A stretch of DNA of 64,000 nt from Wuchereria bancrofti (Eukaryota; Nematoda; Chromadorea; Rhabditida; Onchocercidae). This document shows, in pieces, positions 26,941 to 41,957 of the stretch (the first letter of the stretch is position 1; the number at the start of each line of letters is the position of its first letter). The notes beneath the pieces were generated by a model, which worked only from the letters and a program-made list of their open reading frames with translations, was not told the DNA's origin and did not search any database. A program made the position numbers and the translations under genes. The stretch spans positions 21,840,779-21,904,778 of the forward strand of contig SSBO01000012.1 in the NCBI GenBank assembly GCA_005281725.1. Reading direction: 5' to 3'.

Positions 26941-29900
26941 ATATATTATGTATCAAACAATTAATAATTCTATTTCAATAATGTCAGAGACGAAGATTTT
27001 ATTATTTAGCTAAACAAAAATTGAAAAAAAGCAGAGTTTTAATATACTGAAGGAAAATAGAAATAGTAGTACTAATTACAGTTATTAAAAAAAAAAAAAC
27101 TTTTTTTTTAAATGTATGTATTACTTTCTAGATTTGCATATATATATGTATATGTATGTGTGTATGTGTGTGTGTGTATGCGTGTGTGTGTATGTGTGTG
27201 TGTGAGGTGGACGTTGGATGTGTACACAATATGTTACGTTATTATAAAAGAAAAAGTTAAATATAGGCGATAAGGCTTAAGTAAACAAATTAACCAAAGG
27301 TATGAATAGTAGTAAATAGACAAGAGAGGAAGTATGTGACGATGACTGTTGTATATATGTAAATATTAAATTAGAAATTTGATTTGAATAGCATTTCTGA
27401 GTTAATATTTTGTGTAATTAGCAAAGAATTCTTGATGAAAAATTTGATTAAAAGAAAAAACAATCGGTTAATGTAACATAATGAACAAATTTCGGAAAGT
27501 GTTTTTAAAAATTGTTGTTGAAAAATGCAGAAAAAAAGAGAGAAAAAGAAAGATCAAAAAGTATTTGATTTGATTTTGAAATATTAGCACAAAGCACAAA
27601 ATGATAAAATTACCATTGATAATTTCATAGTTCAAGTTATACAAATTTTGCAATTGCCGGAAAGGATTCAGATTTAGACCATTTATTAAATTCTTGATCA
27701 GTGATGATCATTTATTCAATTCTTGATCGGCCATGACCATTTACTAAATTCCTGATCAGTCATTTTTCATTCACTTCACTTATTATTTTTAGCAAACAAT
27801 CCATAGAAAAGAGAAAAGTGAAATATTTATGAAATTTTATACTAACTGAAATATCCTAACGAAAAAAAAATTAAATAAAGATAAAATATCAAAAATTATT
27901 TTTTCAAATTTATCAAAATACAATCGATGAGAAAGCATATATATCGTTATTGTTTAACAGTGCTGTGGAAAAAAGGAAAAAAAATGGATGGGAAAAGCAA
28001 AAGTCTAATTACACAAGAAGTAATGAAGTGAATACACTGATGGAAAGTTTTTCAAAAGTAAAATTTTTAAAATAGAAAAAGTGAAAGAATCAGTCTCTTT
28101 TTCCTCTTTTTTTTTTGGTGAAAAATTCTGCTTAAAAAATTGTCAATGACATGTGAATATATGAAATGTTGATAATGATGGTGACGATGATGATGATGAA
28201 TATGCTTGTCAACATTTAAGTATATCAAATATAATCACTGATAAATATTTCTTGGATTGATGGAAAAAAATTTGTCTTGAAAAAAAAAGAAAAAAAAAGC
28301 AGAAAAAGGAAAGAAATCTAAAAATTGAATTTAAAATAAAAATTTGGACAAAATTCACATCGATATTTCAAGAATGAATTGGATTAGAAAACTTTTTGTT
28401 GATCAATTTTCTTCTATGATATTTCACTTCGCACCTTATATTGCAAAAAAAAAAAAAAAAATTTGTCAGTAACATGGAATACCGTATTTTACACCAACAT
28501 TTTTTCAGCTTACTGTAATATGAAATATTCTTAGCGCATTGTAATATGGATTGATATGTCATTATTATTTCCTATTGCAAATAGTTCAAACACAGTAAAT
28601 GTAACTGATAACATATTACAATATCTATGAAATGCTACAGTAAGTGCAGAATGAATATTATAATATAAACTAACAATATGAAATAACAAACAATGTGATT
28701 AGAAATTACAGTAAGTACTGATGACATGTTACAGAATACATCGACAGAATGCTACAGTAATGCTGCGGTATAGTATGAACAATGTGATGGAATGGTATTT
28801 GATCATCAAAAATTTGATAATTTTCATAAATAACTTTTCATTTATGCTAATATGCTAACAAAGGTCAATAATAACTAAAAATGAAAAATAATGAGATTTT
28901 GGGAACCAATCGAGACTTGAAATAATAACGTTTTGACGAAATTTCAAATTCTCATAATTGCATGGAAGCTATAAAAGATTCATCTTCTAACTTAAAGTCT
29001 AACATATTCTGACAATCAAATTTGGCCTTAAAGATCTAAAGAAGATAAAATTGATGAAGTTTTGCTCAAATTGAGGGAAATAATCCGTTTTTTACAAATT
29101 TTCATTTTCTATTGGAAACATCAAAATTTTCCAATTTCTAATTTCTTTTTTTAATCGTTTTTTTATAACGCTTCTAGATTAATTCATTGAAGTTTTAAAG
29201 TTTCTATTGGAAAAGAGAGAGGAAAGAGGAAGGGAAAACGTAAACGTAATGAGGCCACTATATATGGAACCAAAAAAAAAAAGACAAACATGAAATTAAC
29301 CAGTTTTATTGAATTGTAGTCATTCTATCCTCTTTTTTAGGTTACAACCTTAAACAATCCATTCCAGTAATGTATACTTTAATGGAATAAAAAGTATTGG
29401 ATGAAAATTATACATAATGGCAAACAAAAAATATATTTGTAGGAAAAAATAAAATTCCCAAACATTAAAGTGATTTTAAATTTGAAAAAAAAGAAGGAAT
29501 GGAAGATAATTAGATTGTAATTTTTCTTTTACGGCTTTCTTTTTTTTTTCGGATTTAAAAATTGAAATTTCATCTCTTCTATTATCAATTCTTTTTCATA
29601 CTGCTATTTTAATCGAATATTTTTCACATTGATGATTTGTTGAAACTCAGAAAATGTTGCATTTATTAGAAGCAAATATAGGCTTTACAGAATTAATTAT
29701 AAAAATAACTCTGAATAGAGGTAAAATTGGTGGTCTTGTAGGCATATTTAAAACAATTTTAGAGGATAATTGAATTATTGCAGTGCTGCTGAAATATGTT
29801 GAAAAAAAATTAATAAAAAATTTAATTAACGTATATATATTCATTTCTTACAATTAAATTATTTGTATAATATTTTAATGTAACAAATAGAATTTAGTTT

Positions 29901-32900
29901 CAATTTGCTAAGATAAATAATTACATTAGAGAAATATTTGAGCAAAATATTTTGAAGGTTAACTGCATTTAACGATAATTAGAAATTCACTTTATTAGGC
30001 TATTTAATCCTCAGAAAAGGGAAAATTTTACGGCACTCACAAAATCGAACTATATCAGATGATATCATTCATGTCACTGAATAACACTGCAAATATTTTC
30101 TTTTATATTATTTCAAATTAATTTATAAAAATTTTCGTCATTTAGTATGATCTCAATTTTCACTCCTCTTTTTTCTATTTTTTTTTTTTTTTTTTGAAAA
30201 AAAAAGTGTAACACAATTACTTCATTATTATCATTGCTTCAACGTAATTAATATTTTGCTATATGAAAAAATTAATAAAATGAGATCAAATTTTTTTTCT
30301 TTTTTGCGCATATTACGTGTACAAAATGCTACGTTTTACAGTTTTATTTCATTTTAAAAAAATAACTACGTGATAATATTTAGTCTATTAATCATTTTTT
30401 CCAATAAAAGAAAAAAGATTTGATTTCATTTTAGTAATACAATGTGTGAGAGAGAGAGAGAAAAAAAAAAGATATATGGTTGATCATTAAACAATGTTAA
30501 ATTATTTATTCAAACTATCGATGGAATTTTTTTTTTTTTGAATAACTATAACAATTAAACAATGATTCGTTAACTATTTGATTTACACGAATAATTCTTT
30601 ACAGCCTTCAAAAAATATGCAAATATTCTTTTTTTTTCTTTTTTCACTTTTCATTTTTTTCTTAAAGTTAAAATTACCAATCGATAAGTGACAATTGCAT
30701 AGGAATGATTTTTGATAAGTCCACGCATAGTGTCATTTGTGCCTTTTTTTTTTTTTAAATAAATTTTATCAATTTAAAATGTAAAGTTGATTTATATTTC
30801 AAGTATTACGTAATTATTTACATTTATCTTTTGTTTTGATTTGGTTAACTTATTCCTCCTTCTCATTTCAAAAATTATTGATTCATGCCGATATCTCTTC
30901 GTGCGGAACAATATCTATAAATGTAACCTAAATGAGTTGAGATTTAGAAATAATGAATGATGAAAATTTTAATTTATATTTGCATAATTAAGAATAATGC
31001 CAACAATTTGAAATTCTTCTTTCTCGAAAGTCCTGATAAATTTAATAATATTCCATGTTTTAAAGAGTGAAACCTCAAAAAATGCAAATGCAAAAAAATT
31101 TGTTTCTAAAATTGTCGGAATAAAAAAACAAAAAAAGAAAGTTTAATTTAAAAAAAAAGGAAATAATGTAAAAATCATATTACTGCTAGCAAAATTCTTC
31201 CTTTTTTTCATTTCTCAGAAAATTCATCAAAAAAAAAAATTACACTTATTTTCACACACCAAACAAAACATTTGTCCTTTTAAAATTAGTCAAAAAATCG
31301 ACATTTATTCAGCCTCAAAAGGAAAAGTCATAATTTATGTGAGAGTGTAAATTGAATTAAATACATTTATATATGAGAATTAATTATGATTAATTAAACA
31401 AATTTGATTTTAATTTGTTTGTGACTTTTTTTTTGCTAAAACATTCATCAATCGTTGTAATTTTTTCAAGGAATACTAGTAATTAATATGAAATTATTAG
31501 TATTAATAAACTGCGAAGAAAAAATGATAGAAAAAAGCTGAAATCAAAAAAAAAAAGAACCCATATTTAAAATTATCCTTTTTTTCTGAAAATTGTAAAA
31601 TTTTGGAAGCAATGTATTCCCCCCCCCAAAAAAAAAAAAAATCCAATTTGATAATAAAAATTTTAATTTGTAATTTCCAATTGAAATTCATTCATGAAAA
31701 TACATAAATTATCATTACGCATTATATATATATGTCAAATAATGAATGAAATATTAAATAAATCTTCTATTATTCGTCAAAAAAATAACAACAATAACAA
31801 AAGAAAAAAAAAAGAAAAGAAACTAATAAATGCAAGAATTTCAATATAAAACTAATTCAAATTTTTAAAAAATAAAGAAAAAAGAGATTAATTTAAAATT
31901 TTAAAATATATTTAAACAAATCAATATCACAAAAAAAACAAATATATATATATATTCAACATTAAGTAATTTTTTTTTTTTAAATTTCAAATGGAAATTA
32001 TAAATTAAACATTAAATAATAAATGTAAAATGATAATGAACATAAGAAAAATTGTTAAAATGAGACTATCTTAGCTAACTTTAACTGATGAAATTACAAG
32101 AACATATGAAAGTTGTTAAGAAAGCAAACTAGTCTAGTCAGATTGATCTATTCAAAAAAAAAAAAAAAAAACCAACCCCCATATTTCTTCATATACACCA
32201 CCCACCCACGCACACACACAACCACCCACGCACATACACACACATACATATGCATGTATACACTTGGAAAAATAACCATTAAAATTGGTTTGCTAGTTGT
32301 TAAATACTAATATAATATATTTTAAAATATTTTTCATCACTCTAACCTTTGAAAAAAAAAAGGACAAAGAGAAAGAGAAAAGGAGAGAGGGAAAGAGAGA
32401 GAGAGAACAGCTGCTTAAGAAAGAAGTAAGAAATGGTCGATTAATTAAGATAGAAGAACTTTTGGAACATTTTACAATTTGAAGCCAATCAAATAAACAT
32501 TTACAATTAAATCGATTTAATCTAAAGTATGTGTGTGTCTGTGTGTATGTGTGTGTCTGTGTGTATGTGTCACATTATTAATGCTAAAACAATTAAATAT
32601 ATTGTCACTTCACTTAATTATATATCATAATTAACTTCATTAACTATAGAATAAAAAATGATGCTAAATTGCTTAACCATTTTATATTTCTAAAATAAAA
32701 TAAATTTTTGAAGTTTTTAAAAAAAAAAAAAATTGAAGAATGAAAGCCTAATGAAGTGTGATATTTGTTATCGTCAGTTAATTTTAGATTAAAAGAACAA
32801 AAATTAGCTATCAAATCTCAAAAATATTTGTTAAATTTTGATTGTAATTTGATATGATTGTTTTCTTACAACCTATCATATTTCAAAATTCAGGCGGTTT

Positions 32901-33972
32901 TTCATACCATTTTTTTTTTTTTAAATTAATCAAATTTTTGAGTATGTTCTATTCTCAAATTATTTTGAAAATGTTAGACTAAAAAAGAAGACTTGAGGTG
33001 GAAAAAAAAATGTATTTTAAAATTACAATTATCGATTGTTAAATTTTATTACTTTATGATAAGCACTTTATTGCTTAAAGTGCTTATTATTTTTAATTAT
33101 TTAAGATAATACGCTTATTTTTGAAAGTAAAATTTTTCTTGACGATAAGAAAAATATCACTTTTAATTTTAAAACTTAAAAAATAACCGTAAATAATATT
33201 ACCGTAAACAAAACAACAATAAAAAACAGAAAAAAAAAACAAATTAATAACAAATGATAATATCAATTTTGCTTATCACACCTTAAAAAAAATATCACTC
33301 TTATTCTAGCAATATCATAATTAATAAAAGTAATTAATTGGAGTAAACAATTACGAAAGAAAAAAAATAAATCCTATAATCAAATTTGTGTTTCACTGAA
33401 ATTTTTATTGAAAAAACTAGGAAACAAGAAGGAAGGAATAATTGAGAGAAATCTTTTCAAGAAATGCATTTTTTTAGCAATGGCAAAAAATTATGAATAT
33501 AAGTAAACGAATGTAATATTTTATAAAATTTGATTAAAAAGAATATCATTCAAAAAAAAAAAAAAATAAAATATCAGTCATTTAGAAAAAATTTTTGCTA
33601 GAAATAATTGCAATGTTTTGAAGATTAAATGTAAGAAAGAAATTAGCAAAATAGAACGAAAACTAAGGGAAAAGTTTATTTAAGAAAGATTTAAAAATAG
33701 GTGAAAAAAAAAATAGAAAGAGAAAAAAACATTGATTTTAGCAAATAGATGCAAATTATGTATAATCTTAAAATTTCAATCCATTTATTTTAACCAAATA
33801 TTATTATATAACAATTACCTAAGGGATCATTTTTTTTTTTTTTTAAATAAAAATTTCATTTTTTCATTACAATTATATTTTCCCCTCTTTTTTTTTCATC
33901 TATTTGCTAAAATAAATTTTTGTTTCTCAATTGCATACACATTTTATCCATAGATAATTACCATTCACAGTT
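26941..33972. other. Gene-poor AT-rich stretch
   Basis: Apart from the GT array at 27140-27208, a diverged family of (A)TTACAGTAAGT/GCTACAGTAA words at 28620-28770, a CA run at 32190-32246, a GA run at 32358-32405 and paired GTGTGTCTGTGTGTAT units near 32532-32567, I see nothing that looks like an exon with both splice sites and coding-like composition. The longest open frames (such as the minus-strand one at 29647-29844) are AT-rich and unsupported. Confidence 0.6.
27140..27208. repeat. GT/GTAT microsatellite
   Basis: Imperfect TATG/TGTG array, no coding meaning. Confidence 0.9.
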
Positions 33973-34093
33973 CATATTTACCCGTAGATATAACCAATCT
34001 CATTTCATATTTACCCGCAGATATTACCAATCTCATTTCATATTTACCCACAGATATTACCAATCTCATTTCATATTTACCCACAAATATTAC
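33973..34093. repeat. 33-bp tandem repeat, about 4 copies
   Basis: CATATTTACCC starts at 33973, 34006, 34039 and 34072, exactly 33 bases apart, with only a few substitutions between units. The last copy decays after about 20 bases. Confidence 0.9.
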
Positions 34094-34339
34094 AATTGAT
34101 ATTAGTTATAACAGTAATTATTAGGAATAATTTAATATTACTAATTATATTGCAAGAATTTTGGAGAAAAAAAAAATTTTTTTTGTAAATAAAAAAGAAA
34201 ATGGAATGAAAGAAAAAATAACTAACAATTTTATGGCACATTTCAGTGTTAGCCTAATTGAGAGAGGAAATAAGTACTTAAATGATTACTGAACATTTAA
34301 GCATTTCTTTTCTTCTTTCAACCACTCTTAAATATACAC

Positions 34340-34930
34340 ACTATTTCGTCTATGTCACCACAGTGACCCCTAAATGTTTACTTCTATTGCTAGTAGTGGT
34401 AGTCCATTGGTCCAGTCAACCTCTCACAGATGCAATAAAAGAGGGAGAGAGAGGGGTCAATAACAACATCGGTCATATATATGTATGTGTCTGTGTGTAT
34501 GTGTCTGTCTCTGTCTGTGTATATATGTGTGTGTATGTGTCTGTTTCTATCTGTGTATGTGTATGATGGGAGTGCTTAAGGAGGTAAGAAAGCACCGTCA
34601 ATCGTATCGATATTATGAAGGGAATGCAATTTTTACCTTACTACCAATTTAGAGGATTCGTCCGCGTACAGACACTTTCCACATACACAGACATACACGC
34701 ACGCACGCACACACACACACATACACAGACAGACAACCACACATACATACCTCAATGAAAGGAAACGAACTCCTCAATCAAAATCTGTCCATTCTTTAAC
34801 GATTAGAAACTAACTTTACTAGTTGTGCCATAAAGCGCAGCGTATATCACACCCACTTGCCTTTTACTCCTCCATTTGAAATATTTTGTAGGAAGAGAAA
34901 TTGTATGAGTGGTCTGGTCAAAGTGATAAA
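34340..34930. promoter_or_regulatory. GC-richer island with promoter-like words
   Basis: This 600-base patch stands out from the AT-rich desert. It contains CCATTGG (CCAAT box-like), a run GAGGGAGAGAGAGGGG, two opposed CA/TG microsatellites (34475-34562 and 34690-34745) and a short plus-strand start ATGATGGGAGTGCTTAAGGAG (34563-34583) abutting a consensus GTAAGA donor. No downstream partner exon was found, so a first exon is only a possibility. It could also be a distal promoter for a neighbouring gene. Confidence 0.25.
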
Positions 34931-36246
34931 CAATAAATAAATTCACAACAACAATAGTACAGTTTTTTGCAATGAATGTATTTGTTTATCGGGCAAATTT
35001 TCTCCCTTTTTTTCTTTCTCGAAAGAAAGAAAAAGATTCGAAATGTTCTTTTTCTCTCTTTTCTTCATTAAATCCGAATGGTAGGTAGTAGTTCTGATGA
35101 AGTAAAATCCGAATTTTTATTCAGATATGATGATATTCTCGAATAAGGATAGAAAAGATGGAATATTTCCAAGTAAGGGTGGAAAAAATAGCTAAAAATA
35201 AGATGTCGAGAATTTTTGAAAGAAAAGAATAAAAGTGTTAAATATAAAATTTCTGTTTAATTATTTTTTTTTCAAAATTTCCTTTTTTTTTGCCATCAAT
35301 TTTTATTTCTATTAACTACTAAAATGAATTAATGAGTATGCATTAAATCGTTAAATAAGCAATTAAAATAAATCAGCAAAATAATTGGATGAATAAATGA
35401 ATAAAACAAATAAATAGAAATGCTTTCTCATTTTTTTTGCTTCTTTCTGGCGGAAATTTGCAATGAAAATGATTTGGTCAACCTATTTATGATAGATGGG
35501 AGAATTTATAGCAAAGCAATATAAGCAAAAATATGTTTGAATTGAATAATATATCAAATTTAAGCATACAATGAAAAAAGAAAATCAATTTTATCATTTT
35601 CCACAGATGGCAAAAAAAAAAAAAAACGAATTCTATTTTAGGCTCTTTTTTAAAATGGAAAAAAAAAAAGCGGTCAAATTGGATGGGTTGAAATGATTGC
35701 CAGGAAAATGCTTGCTAAACATAAAATTTGAAAAGTAATAAAATAATAAAAGTAAAAGTTACCTACAAAAATGCTTCCACTTAACAGTTTAATAAAAATT
35801 TAAATGCTGATTTATATAACAAATATTTCTCACATTATAACTATCTTCTTTCAAATTTTACATTTAACGATAGAACAAACTATTGATTTAACTTTTTATT
35901 GAATTGGTCAATTTCACAAGTATAATTCATTTTATAAGTTTCATATCAAACGGTTCAGCCATAAATTGACTGATAAAAAGATTATCTGAAGAAATGGAAG
36001 AAGAATATTAGAGTGGACAGTAGAAAAAAGTTAATTTACTGCGGTCATTTAAAAATTCTTAATATCGTATTTTATTGCTTTTAATATTACAACCATCTCA
36101 TTTTATAGCTCTTAAACTATGTCAAGTTTAAATACATTACATTAAACTCACAAAGTTACGTCGCGTAAAAATTGTATCAAAAATTTGAATTGGAAAAACA
36201 AACATTTATGATTGAATCAGACGAATGATAAGCTATCATAATACTA

Positions 36247-36341
<95 letters not shown>

Positions 36342-39300
36342 TTTCACACATTCATCCGCAATGATTTGAATTGCAATATATTTTATCATTAACTTTAGCT
36401 CTAACAATTATGACTCTTTGTAACTTTACACTATGCTAAATATCAATGTAATTTTAATTAAAATTTAGGTAATTGAAATTTTACTAAACAAATAACACTT
36501 TACACAACTATCATTTCTAATCAAATAATGACTTTGCGAATAACATAAAAGTATTTAATCGTTCCTAATCATTTAAAAAATATTTGTTGTTTACATCTTT
36601 ATTAAGAAACTTGTGTCTTCTTTTTGCAAGTGAATAAATTTTATGACTAAATCAGTTAATGAAAGTAACGCAATTCTCTAATTTAAATATTTTCTGAAAT
36701 AATTATCTAAAATTGCAGTCTAAAAAAAAAAGAAAAAAGTCTAAAATTGAAGTTTTCCGTTTCTGAAAGTTGTAAATATTAATATATCCAATTTCCGAAA
36801 CAATCCAATTTCCTGAAATTTTCTTTGCACATTTTCAGGTGCATTTTATTGAAAAAAGAAAGATAATGATTTGGCACGGTACAGAAAACTTCATTCAATT
36901 TTAGAGATACAAAATTTAAATATAATTTTGTAAAAGTAAAATATAATTTTAAAATTTCATTTGATAAAAAAAGAAGAAGAAATAAAAAATAAAAAGAAGA
37001 ATTCGTTTTTTAAATGTTATATTTCCTTACATTATTTCTTCTCCTTTGTTTTCGTCTGTTTAATCAAAATCTTCAACAAAACATGAATTATTATCTTTCT
37101 TTTTATCTCCATTTTACTAATCCATAACTACATTTTTTTTTCTTTGAAAAAAATTCTAACAATTTCTTTTTTTGCTAGCAAAAATACCTTTTAAAAAATT
37201 ATTTTTTTTTTAACTGATAAGAAAAGAAAGTTATTATTATTTTTCTTTGAAAATGCATTTTGCATTTTATTAAGCTTTAATAAAATTTTGAAAAATATTT
37301 CTTACATGTATTTGTATTAGATGCTGAATTGCTACAGAGCAATAAATCTGAAACGTAAATAAACAAATAAATAAATCAAAGATGATAGCATGAAATGAAC
37401 TTTTTTGAAATATTTAGGTTTTTTTTCTGTATTACATAAGTTAATTTAAAATTAAATTAAATGGTGACATTAACTGTGACAAATTGATTCCAACAAACTT
37501 TCTTATGGAAGATTCTCACTAACGATGAGTCATATGAACGGTATTTTTGCCAGCAGATTCTTTGTTGATAAAATGATGTAGAATGATATGATAATTATAA
37601 GAGTGGGAAAGAAAGAAAGAATCCATTACTTCCAAATATGATAATACAAATCGATTGTGATAATTGAATTGATAATTGGAAATATAATTAAAATACTATC
37701 AATGAGATTTTAAGGTTTTATTTTTGACTGTAAAAAATTAAAAACATTTGTAAAATTTTATTTTATTATTCATTTTATTACCTTTCATTTTTAATGTACA
37801 CTATTTTAGAAGTTTTATTCGCATGATATGTATTTTTATAATAATAATAATTTTAATTTATTTACTTTTTATTTTTTTAAAGAACAATTTATTTGATTAT
37901 TATAAAAAAGATTAATTAATTAATTAATTTGTCTAATTGGTAATATAGTTTTTTTTTTGACTAAAGATTAATTGTTATTGGTATACTATTAACTATTATA
38001 TTATCAGATATATTTTGACAAATTTAACATTATTAAATAACCGTTATTAGCAGCATTACTATTATAATATAAAATTAATACTTTGATATTTTAATATAAT
38101 ATTAAAGAAAAAAAATGTGAATTATAAATGATAATACAATTTAGAAAAAAAGTTTTGTTAATTTTAAAATTGTTTTTTATCAAAATATGAACAAAATATA
38201 TATCTTGTAATTGTATTAAAAATATTGATCAGAGCATCCATATTGTTTATTTACACAGCGATAAAATATTACTTTGCTATTAGCATAATCACGCGGGAAT
38301 TATTTACATCGATTTGGCTATTTCAGATATTACTGATAATTTAGCAATTTATCAGTAATACTACTAATAATTTATCATTAAGTTTATTTTATGTGTTTCA
38401 TTTAGGAAATGGCATTTTGCAACATTTATTGATTATTTTTATTCATCCATTAACTTTTATAAATTTTTAATTCATTTTGCTGCATTTATTGATTATTTTA
38501 ATTCATTCATTAATATAGCAAGTATTTGTCATCCAGTTAGATTAACCGGAAATTAATTTTTTCATTTTTTTTTTACTCTCTTTCTTGCTCTCTCTCCCCC
38601 TTTCTCTCTCTCTACTACCATTTTACACTTTTGATTTTTAGCATTTAATATATGAGTAATAAGTAAATTTTAATTTATGCAAATTTATATTACTGTAAAA
38701 ATAAGGAGATCTTTAAACAAGAAAATCTTTTCTTTATATGAAATAGAAATGAATTAATAATAACACATGCATAAATGCTATAATTATTTAAATTTAAAAT
38801 TCAAAAAATGAAGAAAGCATTCAAATAAGATTACTATGATAATCATTGTTTGAAAAACTAAAATTGAGGAATAAATGTAAAAAATATGCTTTGGAAAGAA
38901 GAAAAGAAAAAAGAGCAAAAATTTGATTTGATTCATCATTTTATGTTAAATAAATATGTAAGCAATTTTATGATGAGTAAGCATAGATAAATAATTGAAC
39001 AGAATAAATAATAATTCAAATATGTAAATAAACTAATCATACATAAAATCAACGATAAGCAATTTAACTAAAAATGATTGGAAATTGAAATAATCTTCAA
39101 ATGTATTTATAACAAATTAAAAGAATGCATAAATATTTCTTTTCTTTTTTCTTCCACTATTATAATTTTAAAAATTTGTGAAGCATTTTTTTACACTTAA
39201 ATTTCCAAAATTTAAATCTTTTTGAAAAATTGAAATGTTTAAAATTAATAGCAGAAATAATAAAATCTATGAAATTATTTAAATGTTTAAAATTAAATCA

Positions 39301-41052
39301 CTTTTTTTTTTAAAATCTATGAAATTTATGCAAATTTATACATTGCTATTTTATTTGACCATGAGAATTTGTCTGTCTAGTTAAATTCAATTTCAAACCG
39401 GAATGGCTATTATCGGAAACACGACAAAGAAATTATAGCATTTTGTCAGTTGATAATTGCCACCGACTAAATATCTATGACAATTATCGGAAAAAAAAAA
39501 ATTTTTTTTTTCAATGCAACGAATTTGTAATCCAAAAGTGTCATTTCGTGAAGTGTTAGTTAATTGATAGCTTTTGTTCATTTCGCTTTCTTTCATTGGA
39601 ATAATCATTTGAAATCGTAGCGATCGCTTAAAAAGATTGCAATTTTTTTTTTTCTTTTCTTCTTATGTTGAATGTTTAAATTTGATTTTTTTTTAAACAA
39701 TAAACAATGATAATTTTAAAATATGTCTAAAATTATAAATAATATTTGTTTTAAACATTGATAAATATGAATGGATTGAAAGGAAAAAAAGAAAAAAAAG
39801 AAAATTTTGAGAGAAATTGGTGTGAAAATAAATTTGTTTGCCAAAATGAATGGCAACAAAATTTTCACTTCGAAAATGAAAAAAAAAAAACACTTTAAGA
39901 ATTTGTAAAATTTTTTTAAACTTTTATATTTTTAAAACTTTCTATACATTCTTCAACTTTCGTACTTCTTAAATGATAATAGCAAATTGATGAATTTGAA
40001 TCAATAAATATCAGATTTATCAGTATCATTAGAAATGAAATATGGATGATAAAATTTATCACTTAAACTATCACCATTGCTGCTAAAATGTGTAATTGCA
40101 ATGAAATTACTGCCGTAATAACAACCAATGATATATTTGCTAGTAATATTATCATCAGAATTTAATTAAATTATTTTGATAGAATTTGCTATTTTAAAGA
40201 AAAAAAATTTTTTTCTTGTAATCTTTAAGACAAAAATTTGAGAAAAAAAATTTTAAAATAAAATAAAAGAAAAGGTTTTCAGCATAATTTTATTTCAAGA
40301 ATGCTTAAAAAATATTAAAAGTTAAACTTAATTATGCAAATTTCATTTAAAAAAATAAAATTATCACTTGTTGTTTACAAAAAATTATCCTTGTAGAATA
40401 AATATATTAAAAGCTATATGCACTGTATTCATTTATTATCAAAAAAGAAAAAGCCATTATTATCATTTTTCAAGCACTGATAAAAGAATCTTTATCTTTT
40501 CACTTCTTGTTACACTTTTTAAACTAATTCAAAAACATGAAATCACTCACGTCAAAAAAAAAAATCGAAATTATCAAAGATTCTTGGCTCAAATATAACA
40601 GAATCAAAATCTTTTATCAAAAAATATTTGAATGCAAGGAACACATTACATAAAACTTTTGGTGCTTTACATTTGCGCAATACAAGGATATAAAATTAAA
40701 TGAAATTAAATTATACAAATTTCGATGGAATAAATTAAAAAGTTTTATTTACTCAGTGATAGCTAATAAGAATTATCAGTTAAAAATGCATAACTTAATG
40801 AAATAGAATGTATTTCTTTATTTGCAGAAATAAACATTAATTTCAATAGCATTATGACTAATAATTAAGAATTTAGAAATCATTAATAAAAAAATCAATA
40901 GATAATAATAAATTATTATTATTTTGTAAAGCATTATGAACTAAAATTTAAAAATTATTAAAATGGAAATGATAAAAAAAATAAATTAAAAAAAGTGCTT
41001 TGGCAGATACTAAAAGATTACATTTCAATGATAGAAAATATAATATTACAAG
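34931..41052. other. AT-rich stretch downstream of the peptide cluster
   Basis: Apart from the ATT array, this region shows only AT-rich non-coding sequence. The open frame at 39393-39608 (minus) starts with fairly coding-like codons but is broken by a poly-A/poly-T hairpin with no splice donor, so I do not call it. A polypyrimidine tract lies at 38578-38613. Confidence 0.55.
36246..36340. repeat. (ATT)n microsatellite, about 31 pure copies
   Basis: An uninterrupted ATT array of about 95 bases that reads as poly-Ile on the minus strand. Confidence 0.97.
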
Positions 41053-41702
41053 TTACAACCACCATCTATAACCAAATCTGCCGAAACGTCTACGCCAAAA
41101 TCGTCTAGCAATCAAAGGACGTGAATCTAGGAAACGATTATATCCAAAATTTCTTCCATATCTTCTTCCTTCCTGAAACCAACCGATTGGACCTATCGAG
41201 AAATCAACAAATTGTCGCTTAAAACGTAGTCTGCAAAACTAAACGTGTAAGTATGCGTAAAATTTGTAATTAATTGATTTTTCAATCGATAACAAAAGAG
41301 ATAAGGCAAAGATAAGAGAATAACGAGAATGAGATCATCGAGAATGAATTTAAACTGAAACTAATGAAATATAAGTTTAAATTCAACTCAACTTTTAGTG
41401 GATTTAATTGAAGCGACAAAATCGATTATCAAAAATGAAACTTCAAATGTTAGCTCTTTCTCTTTCGTTTTTTCTTCTTACTTCTTTGGCTCTAACTTTT
41501 GAAGAAAGATAACTTATTTTTTAAAAATAGTTCTTGAATATTTAAACATTTAATATTTGAAAGTGCAAATGAAAAGAGAATTAGGCGAAAAATTCCACCG
41601 GTCAATTTTGCTTTCTCGAATTTCGGTCGCATTAGCTTCCAAACAAATTAGCAAATTCAAGACGACCAATAGATGGACGGTCCATTTGCAGCATTGAACC
41701 AT
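41053..41702 (-). CDS. Small secreted KRQ peptide precursor A (Arg/aromatic-rich)
   Basis: Two exons: 41702-41599 and 41230-41053, joined at phase 2 (donor GTGGAA, acceptor TTTTGCAG), giving 93 residues. Exon 1 codes a signal peptide (hydrophobic core WTVHLLVVLNLLICL, likely cut near EANA) and a short charged pro-segment. Exon 2 opens with RLRFKR and then Gln41. The predicted mature peptide, residues 41-93, starts QFVDF and is rich in Arg, Phe, Tyr, Trp and Gly, ending RWWL. The KR|Q site suggests furin/PC2-type cleavage and N-terminal pyroglutamate. The ATG directly follows TTTCAG, so the 5' UTR may be just a spliced leader. It is a paralogue of the next two genes by architecture. I do not recognise a named family; a cuticle, epidermal or antimicrobial-type peptide like the C. 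elegans Gly/Tyr-rich nlp/cnc peptides is a guess. Confidence 0.8.
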
Positions 41703-41948
41703 CTGAAATAACAAATATTATAATTACTGATAACATTATTGTCAGTTCAGAATGGCATCAGAGTTATCAGAAGGTACTATGGTTGGCAATTTGTTCAATT
41801 CAAATTGAAATTTTAAAAAGAAAAGTAGAATTATCACTAGTAGAATTAATTAAATATTACCATTATCATTGTATTGTGTTATTTTTATCTGACTTACTCG
41901 CATAATTTATGATAAAATATTAGATGAAATATTGTTCCATCAAAAAAA

Positions 41949-41957
41949 NNNNNNNNN
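41949..41957. other. Assembly gap (9 N)
   Basis: Nine unknown bases follow a poly-A run just upstream of peptide gene A. The true spacing here is uncertain. Confidence 0.98.

Noticed and set aside
29647..29844. 65-codon minus-strand frame with internal TTTCAG
   Set aside because: Very AT-rich codons, no partner exons, no recognisable motif.
39393..39608. 71-codon minus-strand frame with coding-like first half
   Set aside because: A poly-A/poly-T inverted stretch interrupts it, no splice donor exists before that stretch, and nothing upstream or downstream supports a gene.
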